NCBI RefSeq assembly: GCF_001886815.1
Contig: NZ_CP018099.1
Location: forward strand, 4,028,501 to 4,092,500
Source: Caldithrix abyssi DSM 13497
GTDB lineage: Bacteria > Calditrichota > Calditrichia > Calditrichales > Calditrichaceae
Reading direction: 5' to 3'
DNA length: 64,000 nucleotides
Positions 34,859 through 43,499 of this stretch are shown here, in pieces. A program made the translations under genes and the position numbers. Under the pieces are notes generated by a model, which saw only the letters and a program-made list of their open reading frames with translations, was not told the origin of the DNA and ran no database searches. How positions within the stretch are numbered: the stretch's first letter is position 1; each line of letters opens with the position of its first letter.

Positions 34859-35074
34859 TTACGCATAGAGCAATCGCCCTTTAGGAGTCGGAATTTCTCG
34901 CCCCAATTTTTTAGCGGTTTCTATCCATTCCATTATTACAACTTTAACATTTTTTACCGCATCTTCATAAGTTTTTCCGTCAGCCATACATCCTGGTAAT
35001 TCAGGCACTTCAACAATAAATGCTTTATCTTCTTCACTCCAATAAATTATTAATTCATAAGGAGGAATACTCAT
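34859..35074 (-). CDS. hicB: HicB-family antitoxin
   Basis: 71 residues with the HicB partial RNase-H-like fold: YELIIYWSEEDKAFIVEVPE, LPGCMADGKTYEDAVKNVKV and a basic C-terminus. It lacks a C-terminal helix-turn-helix DNA-binding domain. The gene overlaps the upstream HicA gene by 4 nt (ATGA), so they are co-translated. It neutralises HicA and probably represses the pair. Confidence 0.9.
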   Translation of the reverse strand: MSIPPYELIIYWSEEDKAFIVEVPELPGCMADGKTYEDAVKNVKVVIMEWIETAKKLGREIPTPKGRLLYA

Positions 35075-35352
35075 ACTAATTCTCCCATATTGTATTTTAA
35101 AATTAAATTTCTTATTTGTTTAACTTGATAGGCCTTTGCCTTTCCATTCTTCAATGCCTGAATATTAATTATTTCTTCAATCCCTTCTTTATAAAAAATA
35201 TAGTGATCTCCTTTTATTCTTTGGGCGAATCCAAGAGTCTTCAATAAACCACATAAATCATTAAATTGAATATTGGAATATTGGAATCCGAAGTTCCAGA
35301 TAGTATTTTGTTTAATATTTTCTTTTTCTTTGTTAAATACTTTCCTTGACAC
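35071..35352 (-). CDS. hicA: HicA-family mRNA interferase toxin with array-derived insert
   Basis: 93 residues. The dsRBD-like HicA core is IQFNDLCGLLKTLGFAQRIK, GDHYIFYKEGIEEIINIQAL with the catalytic His in GDH, and YQVKQIRNLILKY. HicA cleaves mRNA. Ahead of the core lies an N-terminal stretch including IWNFGFQYSN, encoded by gaatattggaatattggaat-type repeats; in relatives I would expect a short linker here, so the stretch looks like an in-frame array insertion. Confidence 0.87.
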   Translation of the reverse strand: MSRKVFNKEKENIKQNTIWNFGFQYSNIQFNDLCGLLKTLGFAQRIKGDHYIFYKEGIEEIINIQALKNGKAKAYQVKQIRNLILKYNMGELV

Positions 35353-35773
35353 TTAGGTAGTGTTTTATAATTATTGTCTCTTAATTATTTCAGGAAAACG
35401 CAATGGTCTATTTACTCAAATATTTAACATTATAATATTAACAATCAAATTTTTGCTTGTTGAATCGTTGAAACGACGACTTTTTCGTTTATCCCATTTC
35501 TTTATTCTCGCTTTAATGTCTCAACTAATTGTTACGCTTTACTTTGTTACCTTTTAGTGTCTGCGGTTTACCGCGCTAGGATAGGGGAGTGATTTCAAAA
35601 ACTATTATATTTCAACAGAAAAATTCAAAAGTCTTTCACGAAAATCCTTATTAATTTCTTCATTTTTCATTTTTCATTTGTCATTTGTCATTTATCTTTT
35701 TTTCTTTAATCTTTAATCTTTCATCTTAATTCTTTCATCTTAAAATTACTTTTTTCTTTCTTAAACTTTACTC
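35353..35773. other. Intergenic stretch between TA modules
   Basis: No gene is supported. The right half (about 35660-35760) is a pyrimidine-rich array with tttcatttttcatttgtc and aatctttaatctttcatc units, of the type found between the other modules. The left half is unremarkable AT-rich DNA; a 65-codon plus-strand frame there looks spurious. Confidence 0.6.
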
Positions 35774-36007
35774 TCAAATAGGATAAACATTCTCAAAATT
35801 TATTACCTGTGCAGCATAGAACAAGGCCGCATTAATATCCATCTGTTTCAAAAAAGGATATTGTTTCAATATTTCTTCAATAGATGTTCCATAAGCAATT
35901 TTTTCAACAATAATTGAAACCGGTAACCGCGTCCCTTTGATAACGGGCTTTCCTAACATTATATTAGGATTTATTTCTATTCTATCCATCAAATTTTTAT
36001 TTTTCAT
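35774..36007 (-). CDS. DUF433 domain protein (antitoxin partner)
   Basis: 77 residues of DUF433 (PF04255), a small helix-turn-helix-like family. Motifs: DRIEINPNIMLGKPVIKGTR, LPVSIIVEKIAYGTSIEEIL and FLKQMDINAALFYAAQVI. DUF433 genes are commonly paired with DUF5615 PIN-like genes; the pair is regarded as a toxin-antitoxin unit. It overlaps the upstream DUF5615 gene by 4 nt. Confidence 0.9.
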   Translation of the reverse strand: MKNKNLMDRIEINPNIMLGKPVIKGTRLPVSIIVEKIAYGTSIEEILKQYPFLKQMDINAALFYAAQVINFENVYPI

Positions 36008-36372
36008 TTAATATCTCCTAAAGGTCTAATACGTATTTTTTTATCGGATAAAACAATAAAATTAAGTTCTATTTCTTCTAAATGTAAATCGATTAACTTT
36101 TTTAATACTTTTAATTTTTTATTAACATCTTGCCCTTTTATACGTAATAATATAATCCCTTTAGATACTTTCCTTTGATAAAAAACAATTTCGCCAAAAT
36201 CTTTATCATTAGTAATAAGCACTCTACCTTCTTTATTTGCAAGGAATAATAATTCATCATCTTGTAATTTACAATTATAATCAGGTATCCAGAGAACATC
36301 AAAACCCTGATTATTTAGAAAATCTACAATATCTTTTTCAACATTTACATCAGCAATAAATTTAATCTTCAA
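36004..36372 (-). CDS. DUF5615 PIN-like protein (putative toxin)
   Basis: 122 residues, the DUF5615/Mut7-C-type PIN-like fold: KIKFIADVNVEKDIVDFLNN, GFDVLWIPDYNCKLQDDELL, GRVLITNDKDFGEIVFYQ and KGIILLRIKG. The acidic residues in ADVN, DDE and TNDKDFG correspond to the PIN metal site. It is coupled to DUF433 by a 4-nt overlap. Ribonuclease activity is expected from the family, not seen here. Confidence 0.88.
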   Translation of the reverse strand: MKIKFIADVNVEKDIVDFLNNQGFDVLWIPDYNCKLQDDELLFLANKEGRVLITNDKDFGEIVFYQRKVSKGIILLRIKGQDVNKKLKVLKKLIDLHLEEIELNFIVLSDKKIRIRPLGDIK

Positions 36373-36447
36373 AATATTTTAATTTATCTTTTTTGTCTTT
36401 TGTCTTTGATCTTTAATCTTTAATCTTGTTTCTTTATTCTTTTTAAA

Positions 36448-36888
36448 TTAGGTAGCAAAGGGATTGATTACATTTAGTTCTTCTATTACTGAAAAATCTT
36501 TATCGTTTCCGGTTAAAATGATCTTTATCTTATGATCGATTGCCATAGAGGCTAATACAAAATCGAAAATTTTTTTCTTTTTTATATGGTATTTATCCAA
36601 TAGGTTAAATAAAATGTTCATTGAATTATATGAAGGCATTATGAGTTTGATATTTGATGAAATAATAAAATTGATAACTTCAATAGCTTCTTTAACGGTT
36701 ATCGGTTTTTCCACTCTTTTTGAGTCTGTAATAATAGCAAAAAACTCATACAGACTTTTATCAGCTATATAGGCTTTCATTTCCCCATTTATGGCATCCT
36801 CCATAATACGTAGAGCTTGATTATTAAATTCGGAATCCAAATTAAAGGCGTAAATAATTATGTTAGTATCTATCAGATAAGTATTCAT
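36448..36888 (-). CDS. vapC: PIN domain toxin (VapC-like)
   Basis: About 146 residues from ATG 36888 (MNTYLIDTNIIIYAF); a TTG 21 nt upstream would add MIARIFL without reason. Acidic residues are in LIDTN, KSLYEFFAIITDSKR, KKIFDFVLASMAIDH and LTGNDKDFSVIEEL, the last typical of VapC. It overlaps the antitoxin gene by 26 nt. Related to, but distinct from, the PIN toxin at 34204. Confidence 0.87.
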   Translation of the reverse strand: MNTYLIDTNIIIYAFNLDSEFNNQALRIMEDAINGEMKAYIADKSLYEFFAIITDSKRVEKPITVKEAIEVINFIISSNIKLIMPSYNSMNILFNLLDKYHIKKKKIFDFVLASMAIDHKIKIILTGNDKDFSVIEELNVINPFAT

Positions 36889-37063
36889 TAAAAAGATCCG
36901 CGCGATCAATGTTTTTAAGCTTACCTAAATGTTTTGCAGGAAATTTCACTTTTCCCTTAGTCGATTCTGGTAAAAATGTAACTAATACCTTAGCTTTTTT
37001 TATTCTGGGTTTCTTTTTAAACGTTAACTTTCCTTTTTCGTATATGGCTTCATATGTTTTCAT
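36863..37063 (-). CDS. Antitoxin of the adjacent PIN toxin
   Basis: 66 residues: MKTYEAIYEKGKLTFKKKPR, then a basic RIKKAKVLVTFLPESTKGK and a C-terminal KNIDRADLFNEYLSDRY. The N-terminal YEAIYEKGKL beta pattern resembles AF2212/DUF104-like or DUF2281-like antitoxins. Start ATG 37063 is preceded by agaggaaag. It runs into the toxin gene. Assignment rests on position as much as sequence. Confidence 0.75.
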   Translation of the reverse strand: MKTYEAIYEKGKLTFKKKPRIKKAKVLVTFLPESTKGKVKFPAKHLGKLKNIDRADLFNEYLSDRY

Positions 37064-37634
37064 TTCTTTCCTCTTTGTTCTTACATCAATATATCAATAA
37101 ACTGTTCTTACGAATTTTTGTTTCTATTAAAAACTTAGTCAATACTAAATTAAATATTACCTTAACCGTATAATAGGTTATGGCTTGGAGAAAGGTTGAT
37201 TGCTTACAAGAAAAAAGAAAAAGGAAAAAAGATTATTTTTATTGGATTTTTTACTTTTCATTATTTCGGCTTCTTATTCATTATATGTTTTTTTATTATC
37301 TGCTTTTGAAACAATTGCGCCATATATATTTTATATGTCTTTACATTCAGAAATTAAATTTTCGAGAATTTCTACATTTCCTATTTGCAATCTTTTAATT
37401 AACCATTTATAAATACAAAATCTACCAATCAATCATCCTATTTTTTATTCTTTATTTTGTATTCAATCTTTTTTCTTTTGTCATTTTTTGTGCGCTGGAA
37501 ATCTTACCGGGGACTGTCAATCTTGCACACTTTATTCCTTCGCTCTTCCTTCGTCGATCCTTCGTTCATCCTTCGTTCGTCAGACACATATAACAAATAT
37601 TGAAATTTGCCAATTTGTCAGCAACACCTTTAAT
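37064..37634. other. Intergenic stretch right of the TA island core
   Basis: No gene supported. A 71-codon plus-strand frame (about 37200-37412) gives a hydrophobic peptide but has no recognised family. A pyrimidine-rich spacer array lies near 37440-37490, then cttcgctcttccttcgtcg repeats near 37535-37580. Confidence 0.5.
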
Positions 37635-38079
37635 AATTTCGAAATCCTAAGCACGAAACCATAAACAATACTTAATTACCAAAAATTCAAATCACCAAAA
37701 CTTTTAACACAAACATGTTTCGAATTTCGCTCATTTTGATTTTGAATTTGTTTAGAGATTAGATATTCGAATTTCGGATTTTTTTTAATTTCAAAATCCT
37801 AAGCACGAAACCATAAACAATACTTAATTACCAAAAATTCAAATCACCAAAACTTTTAACACAAACATGTTTCGAATTTCGCTCATTTTGATTTTGAATT
37901 TGTTTAGAGATTAGATATTCGAATTTCGGATTTTTTTTAATTTCAAAATCCGAAGCACGAAATCATAAACAATACCTAATTACCAAATCTCAAATCACCA
38001 AAACTTTCAACACAATGATGTTTTGAATTTCAGTCATTTGGATTTTGAATTTTTTTAGAGATTTGGATTTTTTAATTTC
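37635..38079. repeat. Three tandem copies of a 152-bp partly palindromic repeat
   Basis: Copies begin at 37635, 37787 and 37939 (spacing exactly 152 bp). The first two are essentially identical apart from the first bases; the third is shorter (about 135 bp) and diverged. Each starts aatttcaaaatcctaagcacg and ends with tattcgaatttcggatttt, which is roughly its inverse, so a unit could fold on itself. Partial copies lie at 38548-38625 and 39524-39650. Confidence 0.85.
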
Positions 38080-38507
38080 AAATTTTGTATTTATTACCTT
38101 ATTTTTTATTCTCAACTTTCCTTAATATAGCTCCAAAAATACTCATCAATTCTGTTGCTTCATTTTCTAAATCGATTCTTTCTCTTTCAAGCTCATCTTT
38201 ATTCTGTGTATCAATTAACCTAAGCCAATAGCGACTTTCCTTAGCCTCTTTTCTACAAATCTTTATTCTCATTAAAAAATCTTTTTTGCTTAATGCTTCA
38301 TTTGCTTCAATGTAATTTGCTCCAACTGAACCTGAAGATCTTATTAATTGCTTTCCATCCTCTATATTTGATATTGTTTTATTCAATTTTTTAACCAGAG
38401 CTCTAACATTTTTAGCAAATAAATGTGTTCGATCTTCAAGGTCATATTGGTTTGATTTTCCAGAAGAAAACATAATTTTTAAAATATCGAAATTCTAAAT
38501 AAATTCT
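38047..38507 (-). mobile_element. Putative IVS-like element C: four-helix-bundle gene between inverted arrays
   Basis: The left arm (38047-38075, gaatttttttagagatttgg) and right arm (38479-38507, inverse of gaatttatttagaatttcg) form an imperfect inverted repeat of about 28 bp around the gene at 38099. The left arm is at the same time the end of the third 152-bp tandem copy. The layout matches elements A, B and D but the sequence differs. Confidence 0.4.
38099..38473 (-). CDS. Four helix bundle protein (divergent subtype)
   Basis: 124 residues, same family as the other three copies but a distinct subtype: YDLEDRTHLFAKNVRALVKK, QLIRSSGSVGANYIEANEAL, KKDFLMRIKICRKEAKESRY and WLRLIDTQNKDELERER. 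The GANYIEAN block replaces the PANIAEG of the other copies. Function unknown. It lies between 152-bp-type repeats and the HepT/MntA pair. Confidence 0.88.
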   Translation of the reverse strand: MFSSGKSNQYDLEDRTHLFAKNVRALVKKLNKTISNIEDGKQLIRSSGSVGANYIEANEALSKKDFLMRIKICRKEAKESRYWLRLIDTQNKDELERERIDLENEATELMSIFGAILRKVENKK

Positions 38508-38547
38508 ATTTATTATAATTTAAATAATGATAAAAACCTATAACTTA

Positions 38548-38625
38548 AGAACGTTTTGAATTTCGCTCATTTTGATTTTGAATTTGTTTAGAGATTAGAT
38601 ATTCGAATTTCGGATTTTTCGATTC
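38548..38625. repeat. Partial 152-bp-type repeat
   Basis: Contains aacgttttgaatttcgctca, ttttgaatttgtttagagat and tattcgaatttcggattttt, the second half of the 152-bp unit, in the same orientation. It separates the four-helix-bundle gene from the HepT gene. Confidence 0.8.
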
Positions 38626-38685
38626 CGAGCTTCTATATTTAACATTCCCAATTCATCAATCCATGCTACTATTCACCGTGCACTA

Positions 38686-39105
38686 TTATATCCCCAGATA
38701 ATCCATTATCTGCTGCAACAATTGCGCAATATCTTTCTTTTTGTCTTTGATGATTTCATAGGTTGTTTCCAGATTCATTTCTTCATATTCATGCACCAGA
38801 CGGTTTCGGAAGCCATAAATTTTTATAAAAACATCGCGGTAATCGCTGCTTATTACATTGTGTTTTACTAACGTATCGGCCACATTTGCTTTATGTAAAA
38901 CAACCCCCCATCCCTCATCCGAAACAACATGAAAAGCCAGATCGATTAAAGCCTGAATTGCTTTTTCCAATTGAAAGATAAGCGCATACTGCAGCACCAG
39001 GTTGTTTTTAAATTCTTCGAAGGTGATATGTTCATGTTGGGCAAGAAATTCCAGCGCATCGCTAATCGTCTGTATTTTTCGATTAATAACAACTTTCTTA
39101 ACCAT
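38686..39105 (-). CDS. hepT: HepT-type HEPN RNase toxin
   Basis: 139 residues of the DUF86/HepT family. The HEPN catalytic motif R-x4-H-x-Y is present as GFRNRLVHEYEEMN. Its start abuts the MntA gene by one shared base, so the order is mntA then hepT in the direction of transcription. In characterised systems the MntA nucleotidyltransferase AMPylates the HepT tyrosine (in the RX4HXY motif) and inactivates it. Confidence 0.93.
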   Translation of the reverse strand: MVKKVVINRKIQTISDALEFLAQHEHITFEEFKNNLVLQYALIFQLEKAIQALIDLAFHVVSDEGWGVVLHKANVADTLVKHNVISSDYRDVFIKIYGFRNRLVHEYEEMNLETTYEIIKDKKKDIAQLLQQIMDYLGI

Positions 39106-39518
39106 TAAACCAGATTCCTTGCCCTGCGCATCAACCCTTTAGACATTAGGTCTTCAAAATACTTTAAATCACTATACTCGCTCAACTTCAGAGCTTGAAA
39201 GGCAACGCGTTTTTCTCTATCCCTTTCAAAGACCAACTCGCCTTCATTGAAAATTTCATACAACAAAGGATAATCCGCGCTATTCATGTCGACAATATCT
39301 AATTCATATTCATCAGAAAGATCCGCATAATATTGCAAACATAAATTAAATCGTTTTTGTTGCGTTAAATTAAATTCAAATAGAACCGCAATATCCACAT
39401 CGCTTCCCGGTCTCTGTCTATTGGCGGCATAGGAACCAAAAAGATAAACGGCAATGATTTGAGGATTATCTTTAAAATAACGTTTTATCTTTTCTAAAAA
39501 CAAACGAATGTCTTTCAT
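39105..39518 (-). CDS. mntA: MntA-type minimal nucleotidyltransferase antitoxin
   Basis: 137 residues. Nucleotidyltransferase signature G-S-x10-D-x-D in LFGSYAANRQRPGSDVDIAV, with a third acidic site in YELDIVDMNSAD. Active-site residues appear intact. It forms the antitoxin of a type VII pair with HepT. Flanked on the left of the pair and on the right by 152-bp-type repeats. Confidence 0.92.
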   Translation of the reverse strand: MKDIRLFLEKIKRYFKDNPQIIAVYLFGSYAANRQRPGSDVDIAVLFEFNLTQQKRFNLCLQYYADLSDEYELDIVDMNSADYPLLYEIFNEGELVFERDREKRVAFQALKLSEYSDLKYFEDLMSKGLMRRARNLV

Positions 39519-39523
39519 TTTTT

Positions 39524-39650
39524 AATTTCAAAATCCTAAGCCCGAAATCATAAACAATAATTAATTACCAAATCTCAAACCACCAAAACTTTCAACACGA
39601 AGATGTTTTTAATTTCAGTCATTTGGATTTTGGATTTGTTTCGCTTGCCC
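39524..39650. repeat. Partial 152-bp-type repeat
   Basis: Begins tttaatttcaaaatcctaag, continues ccaaaactttcaacacgaag and ends tcatttggattttggatttg; a diverged copy of the 152-bp family in the same orientation as those at 37635. With 38548 it brackets the HepT/MntA pair. Confidence 0.8.
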
Positions 39651-39962
39651 TGCGAGGATTTCGATATTCATCATTCATCAATCCTCCGGGCACAGCTCCG
39701 CCCCGTCACTTACATCCATCTTAAAATGGATGCAGAATTCCAGGCTAAAATATAACATTAAATATATTAAACCAAATTAAAAATGAATTATTAAACCGGT
39801 ATGATTAAACGTCAAATAATGTATGGTAATTATGTTTTCATCGATTTGTCGTCTCTTTTCTTTTTTCAATGCATAATTTTAATAAACAATTCAGAATGAT
39901 GCAAGCCCTATTTTCAACAATTTTTGGACTGTCCTATTCAAATCTTGTAGTAGAACAAATTA
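39651..39962. other. Intergenic stretch without recognised gene
   Basis: Contains tccgggcacagctccgccccg followed by acttacatcc, which recurs near 43680-43705, and otherwise AT-rich DNA. No supported ORF or RNA was found. Confidence 0.5.
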
Positions 39963-40085
39963 TGAGTCCACTCTAAAAAGGTATTATTATCAAATTTCAT
40001 TAAAATGGGACTATTGTTTTTATTTAAATTACATAAAATATATTCGTGTCCATTCGCTAAATTCGTGGTTTTTACACTGGACTCA
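39963..40085. mobile_element. MITE-like element, copy 1 (123 bp)
   Basis: Starts TGAGTCCACTCTAAAAAGG and ends with the inverse of TGAGTCCAGTGTAAAAACC, giving terminal inverted repeats of about 17 bp. The interior (tattattatcaaatttcatt and tattcgtgtccattcg) has no ORF. A second copy of the same length and orientation is at 44107. Confidence 0.75.
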
Positions 40086-41740
40086 TCTCTTTTATTAATT
40101 TACCGTTAAATTTATGTTTCATTTCTCAACATTGCCGCTTCCCAATACCAATTCACGGATAAATAAAAGTTCACTAAAAGAAGTTAAAAGATTTCTCACT
40201 TCGTTCGAAATGACATGTCGCGCTTTTTGGGACGAATTCATAACTCCCCCTTCCTTTTTTTAAAGGGAAGGGGGGCGGGGGGATGGGTTTTAAAACAACA
40301 ACATTCATCCCAATGTAAAAGGCGTGTAAATTACAGATTTTAAAACATCCCCAATAAAAGCTAAATCGTTTTTTATTGAAGTTAAAAGATTTCTCTCTGC
40401 GTTCGAAATGACATGTCGCGCTTTTTGGGAAGAACTCATAACTCCCCCTTCCTTTTTTTAAAGGGAAGGGGGCAGGGGGGATGGGTTTTAAAACAACAAC
40501 ATTCATCCCAATCTAAAAGGCGCGTAAATTACAGCTTTTAAAACATCCACAATAAAAGCTAAATCGTTTTTATTGAAGCTAAAAGATTTCTCTCTGCGTT
40601 CGAAATGACATGTCGCGCTTTTTGGAACGAACTCATAACTCCCCCTTCCTTTTTTTAAAGGGAAGGGGGCAGGGGGGATGGGTTTCAAAACAACAACACA
40701 CATCCCAATTTATTCGGCGCGTAAATTACTTCTTTTAAAACATCCCTAAAAAAGCTAAATCGTTTTTATTGAAGTTAAAAGATTTCTCTCTGCGTTCGAA
40801 ATGACATGTCGCGTTTTTTTGGACGAACTCATAACTCCCCCTTCCTTTTTTTAAAGGGAAGGGGGCAGGGGGGATGGGTTTTAAAACAACAACATACATC
40901 CCAATGTAAAAGGCGTATAAATTACAGCTTTTAAAACATCCCCCATAAAAGCTAAATCGTTTTTATTGAAGCTAAAAGATTTCTCACTGCGTTCGAAATG
41001 ACATGTCACGTTTTCTACTACTCGAGTAAGAAAATCCTTTAATATGGTAGTTTGTTTCACACCTGTCCAAAATAGGAGTTTTGTAAAGTGCAACTCTAAC
41101 TCGGTACGCCTGATCCCTACTGTCCTGCGGACATCCCCCCTTTCTAAGGGGGGAACCAAAGGGGGGATCCTAAAATCGATCTGAACAGGCAATTAGTAAA
41201 TGATGCAGCATAACTCTTTAAATAACAATGTACTTTTTTTGAGATTTACTTTATTTTGGACAGCAATTAGTTTGTTTTTATTGAAGCTAAAAGATTTCTC
41301 ACTTCGTTCGAAATGACATGTCGCGTTTTTTTGGACGAACCCATAACTCCCCCTTCCTTTTTTTAAAGGGAAGGGGGCAGGGGGGATGGGTTTTAAAACA
41401 ACAACATACATCCCAATGTAAAAGGCGCGTAAATTACAGATTTTAAAACATCCCCCATAAAAGCTAAATCGTTTTTATTGAAGCTAAAAGATTTCTCACT
41501 TCGTTCGAAATGACATGTCTCGCTTTTTGGGACGAACTCATAACTCCCCCTTCCTTTTTTTAAAGGGAAGGGGGTAGTGGGGATGGGTTTTAAAACAACA
41601 ACACACATCCCAATTTATACGGCGCGTAAATTACAGCTTTAAAAAATCCCCAATAAAAGCTAAATCGTTTTTATTGAAGCTAAAAGATTTCTCTCTGCGT
41701 TCGAAATGACATGTCGCGCTTTTTAGAGCGAACTCATAAA
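40086..41740. repeat. Left part of a ~197-bp repeat array (units 1-8)
   Basis: Units are aligned on gttcgaaatgacatgtc at 40203, 40401, 40598, 40794, 40991, 41306, 41503 and 41699: spacing 196-198 bp, except 315 bp at the fifth, whose middle is replaced by about 118 bp of extra unrelated DNA with a ccccccttt/aaggggggaa hairpin. Each unit has aagatttctcacttcgttcg, a hairpin ccccctt/aaggggg, and acattcatcccaatgtaaaa. Minus-strand reading frames in it (CHFERSEKS-type peptides) are almost surely not genes. The eighth unit breaks off after aactcataa, at the coiled-coil gene. Confidence 0.9.
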
Positions 41741-41778
41741 TAACAAATATTAAATAGCAAATAGTAAATAAAAAATTA

Positions 41779-42840
41779 TCAATCTCCTTTACCGCCCGTC
41801 TTTTCCGAAAGGATCTTCTGTAAATCGTTAAAAGACTTCATACTGGCCGTACCGTCGATGGCTTTAATGGCCACTTCCTGCACCTTTTGATATGCCTTAT
41901 CTAACTTGGCGCTCAATTCCGCTATTTTGGCTTCCTGATCTTTTACCAATTTTTCAAGGCTGGCGATCTTTGTACTCAGAACATTCTTCTGGCCTTCAAA
42001 TTCTTTTTTCAACAGTTCTTCGCGGTTTTTAAACTCGCTTTGCAGTCTGACGGTTGTTTCCTTAACGGCTTTGTCCACTGCCGCTTTGAGTTCCGCATCC
42101 ATTTTCTCAGCGCGCGCTTTCAGTTCGGCGAATTCTTTTTCTCTGGCCTTGATAACCTCCTGACGGCTTTCCAGGTCCGCCCGCATTTGCTCCAGTTTTT
42201 CCATAAATTCTTTTTCGCGCTTTTTCAATTCATCTTCTAACTTATCCCGGGCCATCTGCTTTTCGCGCTTAAAATGGTATTCATACTCTTCTTTTTCTCT
42301 CTGACGCCTTTTCTCTTCTTCCTTTAAGCGCTCCTTTATTTCCGCTTCCTTTTCGGCCTTCTCTTTTTCCCACCGGGCGCGCGTCTCTTCGATTTCACGC
42401 AGCAGGGTATTTTTCTTTTCATTCATCTCCGCTTCAAATTCTTCTTTCTTTTGATTCTGGGCTTCTATTAAAGCCGCAAGGGAATAAGCGGATTTCTCGA
42501 TTTCAAAAATTTCTTTTAATTCTCTCTCTTTAACCTCTATGGCCTGTTGAATGCTTTCTAATTTTTCCAGCTCGCTGTATAATCTACTTTTCAATTCTTC
42601 AAGAAATTTAAGATGCTCCGTTTTTAAGGATTCAACCGTCTGCTCAATCAGCTTTAAATTTAAGCCTTGAACCTTATCAACAATCTCCTTTTGACGTTTT
42701 TGTTCAACGATTTTCTCCGGCTTTAACTGCCCCTTCTCCTTTTCCACCAGCTTTTTTACGAGCTCGTTATAAGCGTCCAACAGCTCTTTTTTGGTATTCT
42801 GCATAGACAGCTTTTTGGGCTTTAATTCCGCGTTTTCCAT
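41779..42840 (-). CDS. Coiled-coil protein, function unknown
   Basis: 353 residues from ATG 42840 (MENAELKPKK), preceded by gaggtg; the GTG 9 nt upstream lies in that Shine-Dalgarno. Nearly all of residues 35-335 is Glu/Lys/Arg/Gln/Leu-rich heptad coiled coil (for example KEEEKRRQREKEEYEYHFKR). No membrane segment or signal peptide is seen. The ends (NTKKELLDAYNELVKKL and IDGTASMKSFNDLQKILS) are the non-repetitive parts. The gene stands inside the 197-bp array, replacing the middle of a unit. A structural or scaffold role is possible; I do not recognise a family. Confidence 0.8.
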   Translation of the reverse strand: MENAELKPKKLSMQNTKKELLDAYNELVKKLVEKEKGQLKPEKIVEQKRQKEIVDKVQGLNLKLIEQTVESLKTEHLKFLEELKSRLYSELEKLESIQQAIEVKERELKEIFEIEKSAYSLAALIEAQNQKKEEFEAEMNEKKNTLLREIEETRARWEKEKAEKEAEIKERLKEEEKRRQREKEEYEYHFKREKQMARDKLEDELKKREKEFMEKLEQMRADLESRQEVIKAREKEFAELKARAEKMDAELKAAVDKAVKETTVRLQSEFKNREELLKKEFEGQKNVLSTKIASLEKLVKDQEAKIAELSAKLDKAYQKVQEVAIKAIDGTASMKSFNDLQKILSEKTGGKGD

Positions 42841-42861
42841 TTTTTTCACCTCTTATCTTAT

Positions 42862-43499
42862 TTTTATTGGAGCTAAAAGATTTCTCACTTCGTTCGAAAT
42901 GACATGTCGCGCTTTTTGGAACGAACTCATAACTCCCCCTTCCTTTTTTTAAAGGGAAGGGGGTAGGGGGGATGGGTTTTAAACAACAACATTCATCCCA
43001 ATGTAAAAGGCGTGTAAATTACAGCTTTTAAAACATCCCTAATAAAAGCTAAATCGTTTTTTATTGAAGTTAAAAGATTTCTCACTGCGTTCGAAATGAC
43101 ATGTCGCGCTTTTTGGGACGAACTCATAACTCCCCCTTCCTTTTTTTAAAGGGAAGGGGGGCGGGGGGATGGGTTTTAAAACAACAACATTCATCCCAAT
43201 GTAAAAGGCGCATAAATTACATCTTTAAAAAATCCACAATAAAAGCTAAATCGTTTTTATTGAAGTTAAAAGATTTCTCACTGCGTTCGAAATGACATGT
43301 CGCGCTTTTTGGGAAGAACTCATAACTCCCCCTTCCTTTTTTTAAAGGGAAGGGGGTAGTGGGGATGGGTTTTAAAACAACAACATTCATCCCAATGTAA
43401 AAGGCGCGTAAATTACAGCTTTAAAAACATCCCCAATAAAAGCTAAATCGTTTTTATTGATGCTAAAAGATTTCTCACTTCGTTCGAAATGACAAATCG
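42862..43499. repeat. Right part of the ~197-bp repeat array (units 9-12)
   Basis: Units at 42892, 43089, 43285 and 43482 (spacing 196-197 bp) have the same orientation and composition as units 1-8. The array resumes at tttttattggagctaaaag directly upstream of the coiled-coil gene and ends at gaaatgacaaatcgtc. Not a CRISPR: whole units are conserved and there are no spacers. Confidence 0.9.

Noticed and set aside
35360-35557. Plus-strand ORF of 65 codons beside HicA
   Set aside because: AT-rich random-looking hydrophobic peptide, no ribosome binding site and opposite to all neighbouring genes.
37200-37412. Plus-strand hydrophobic ORF of 71 codons
   Set aside because: Very AT-rich, no family resemblance, overlaps an equally long frame, and opposes the direction of the surrounding genes.
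40174-41608. Several minus-strand ORFs of 66-110 codons with peptides such as CHFERSEKSF and PLKKGRGSYEF
   Set aside because: They are translations of the 197-bp repeat units, repeat with the unit, lack ribosome binding sites and fit a well-known type of spurious ORF from REP-like repeats.
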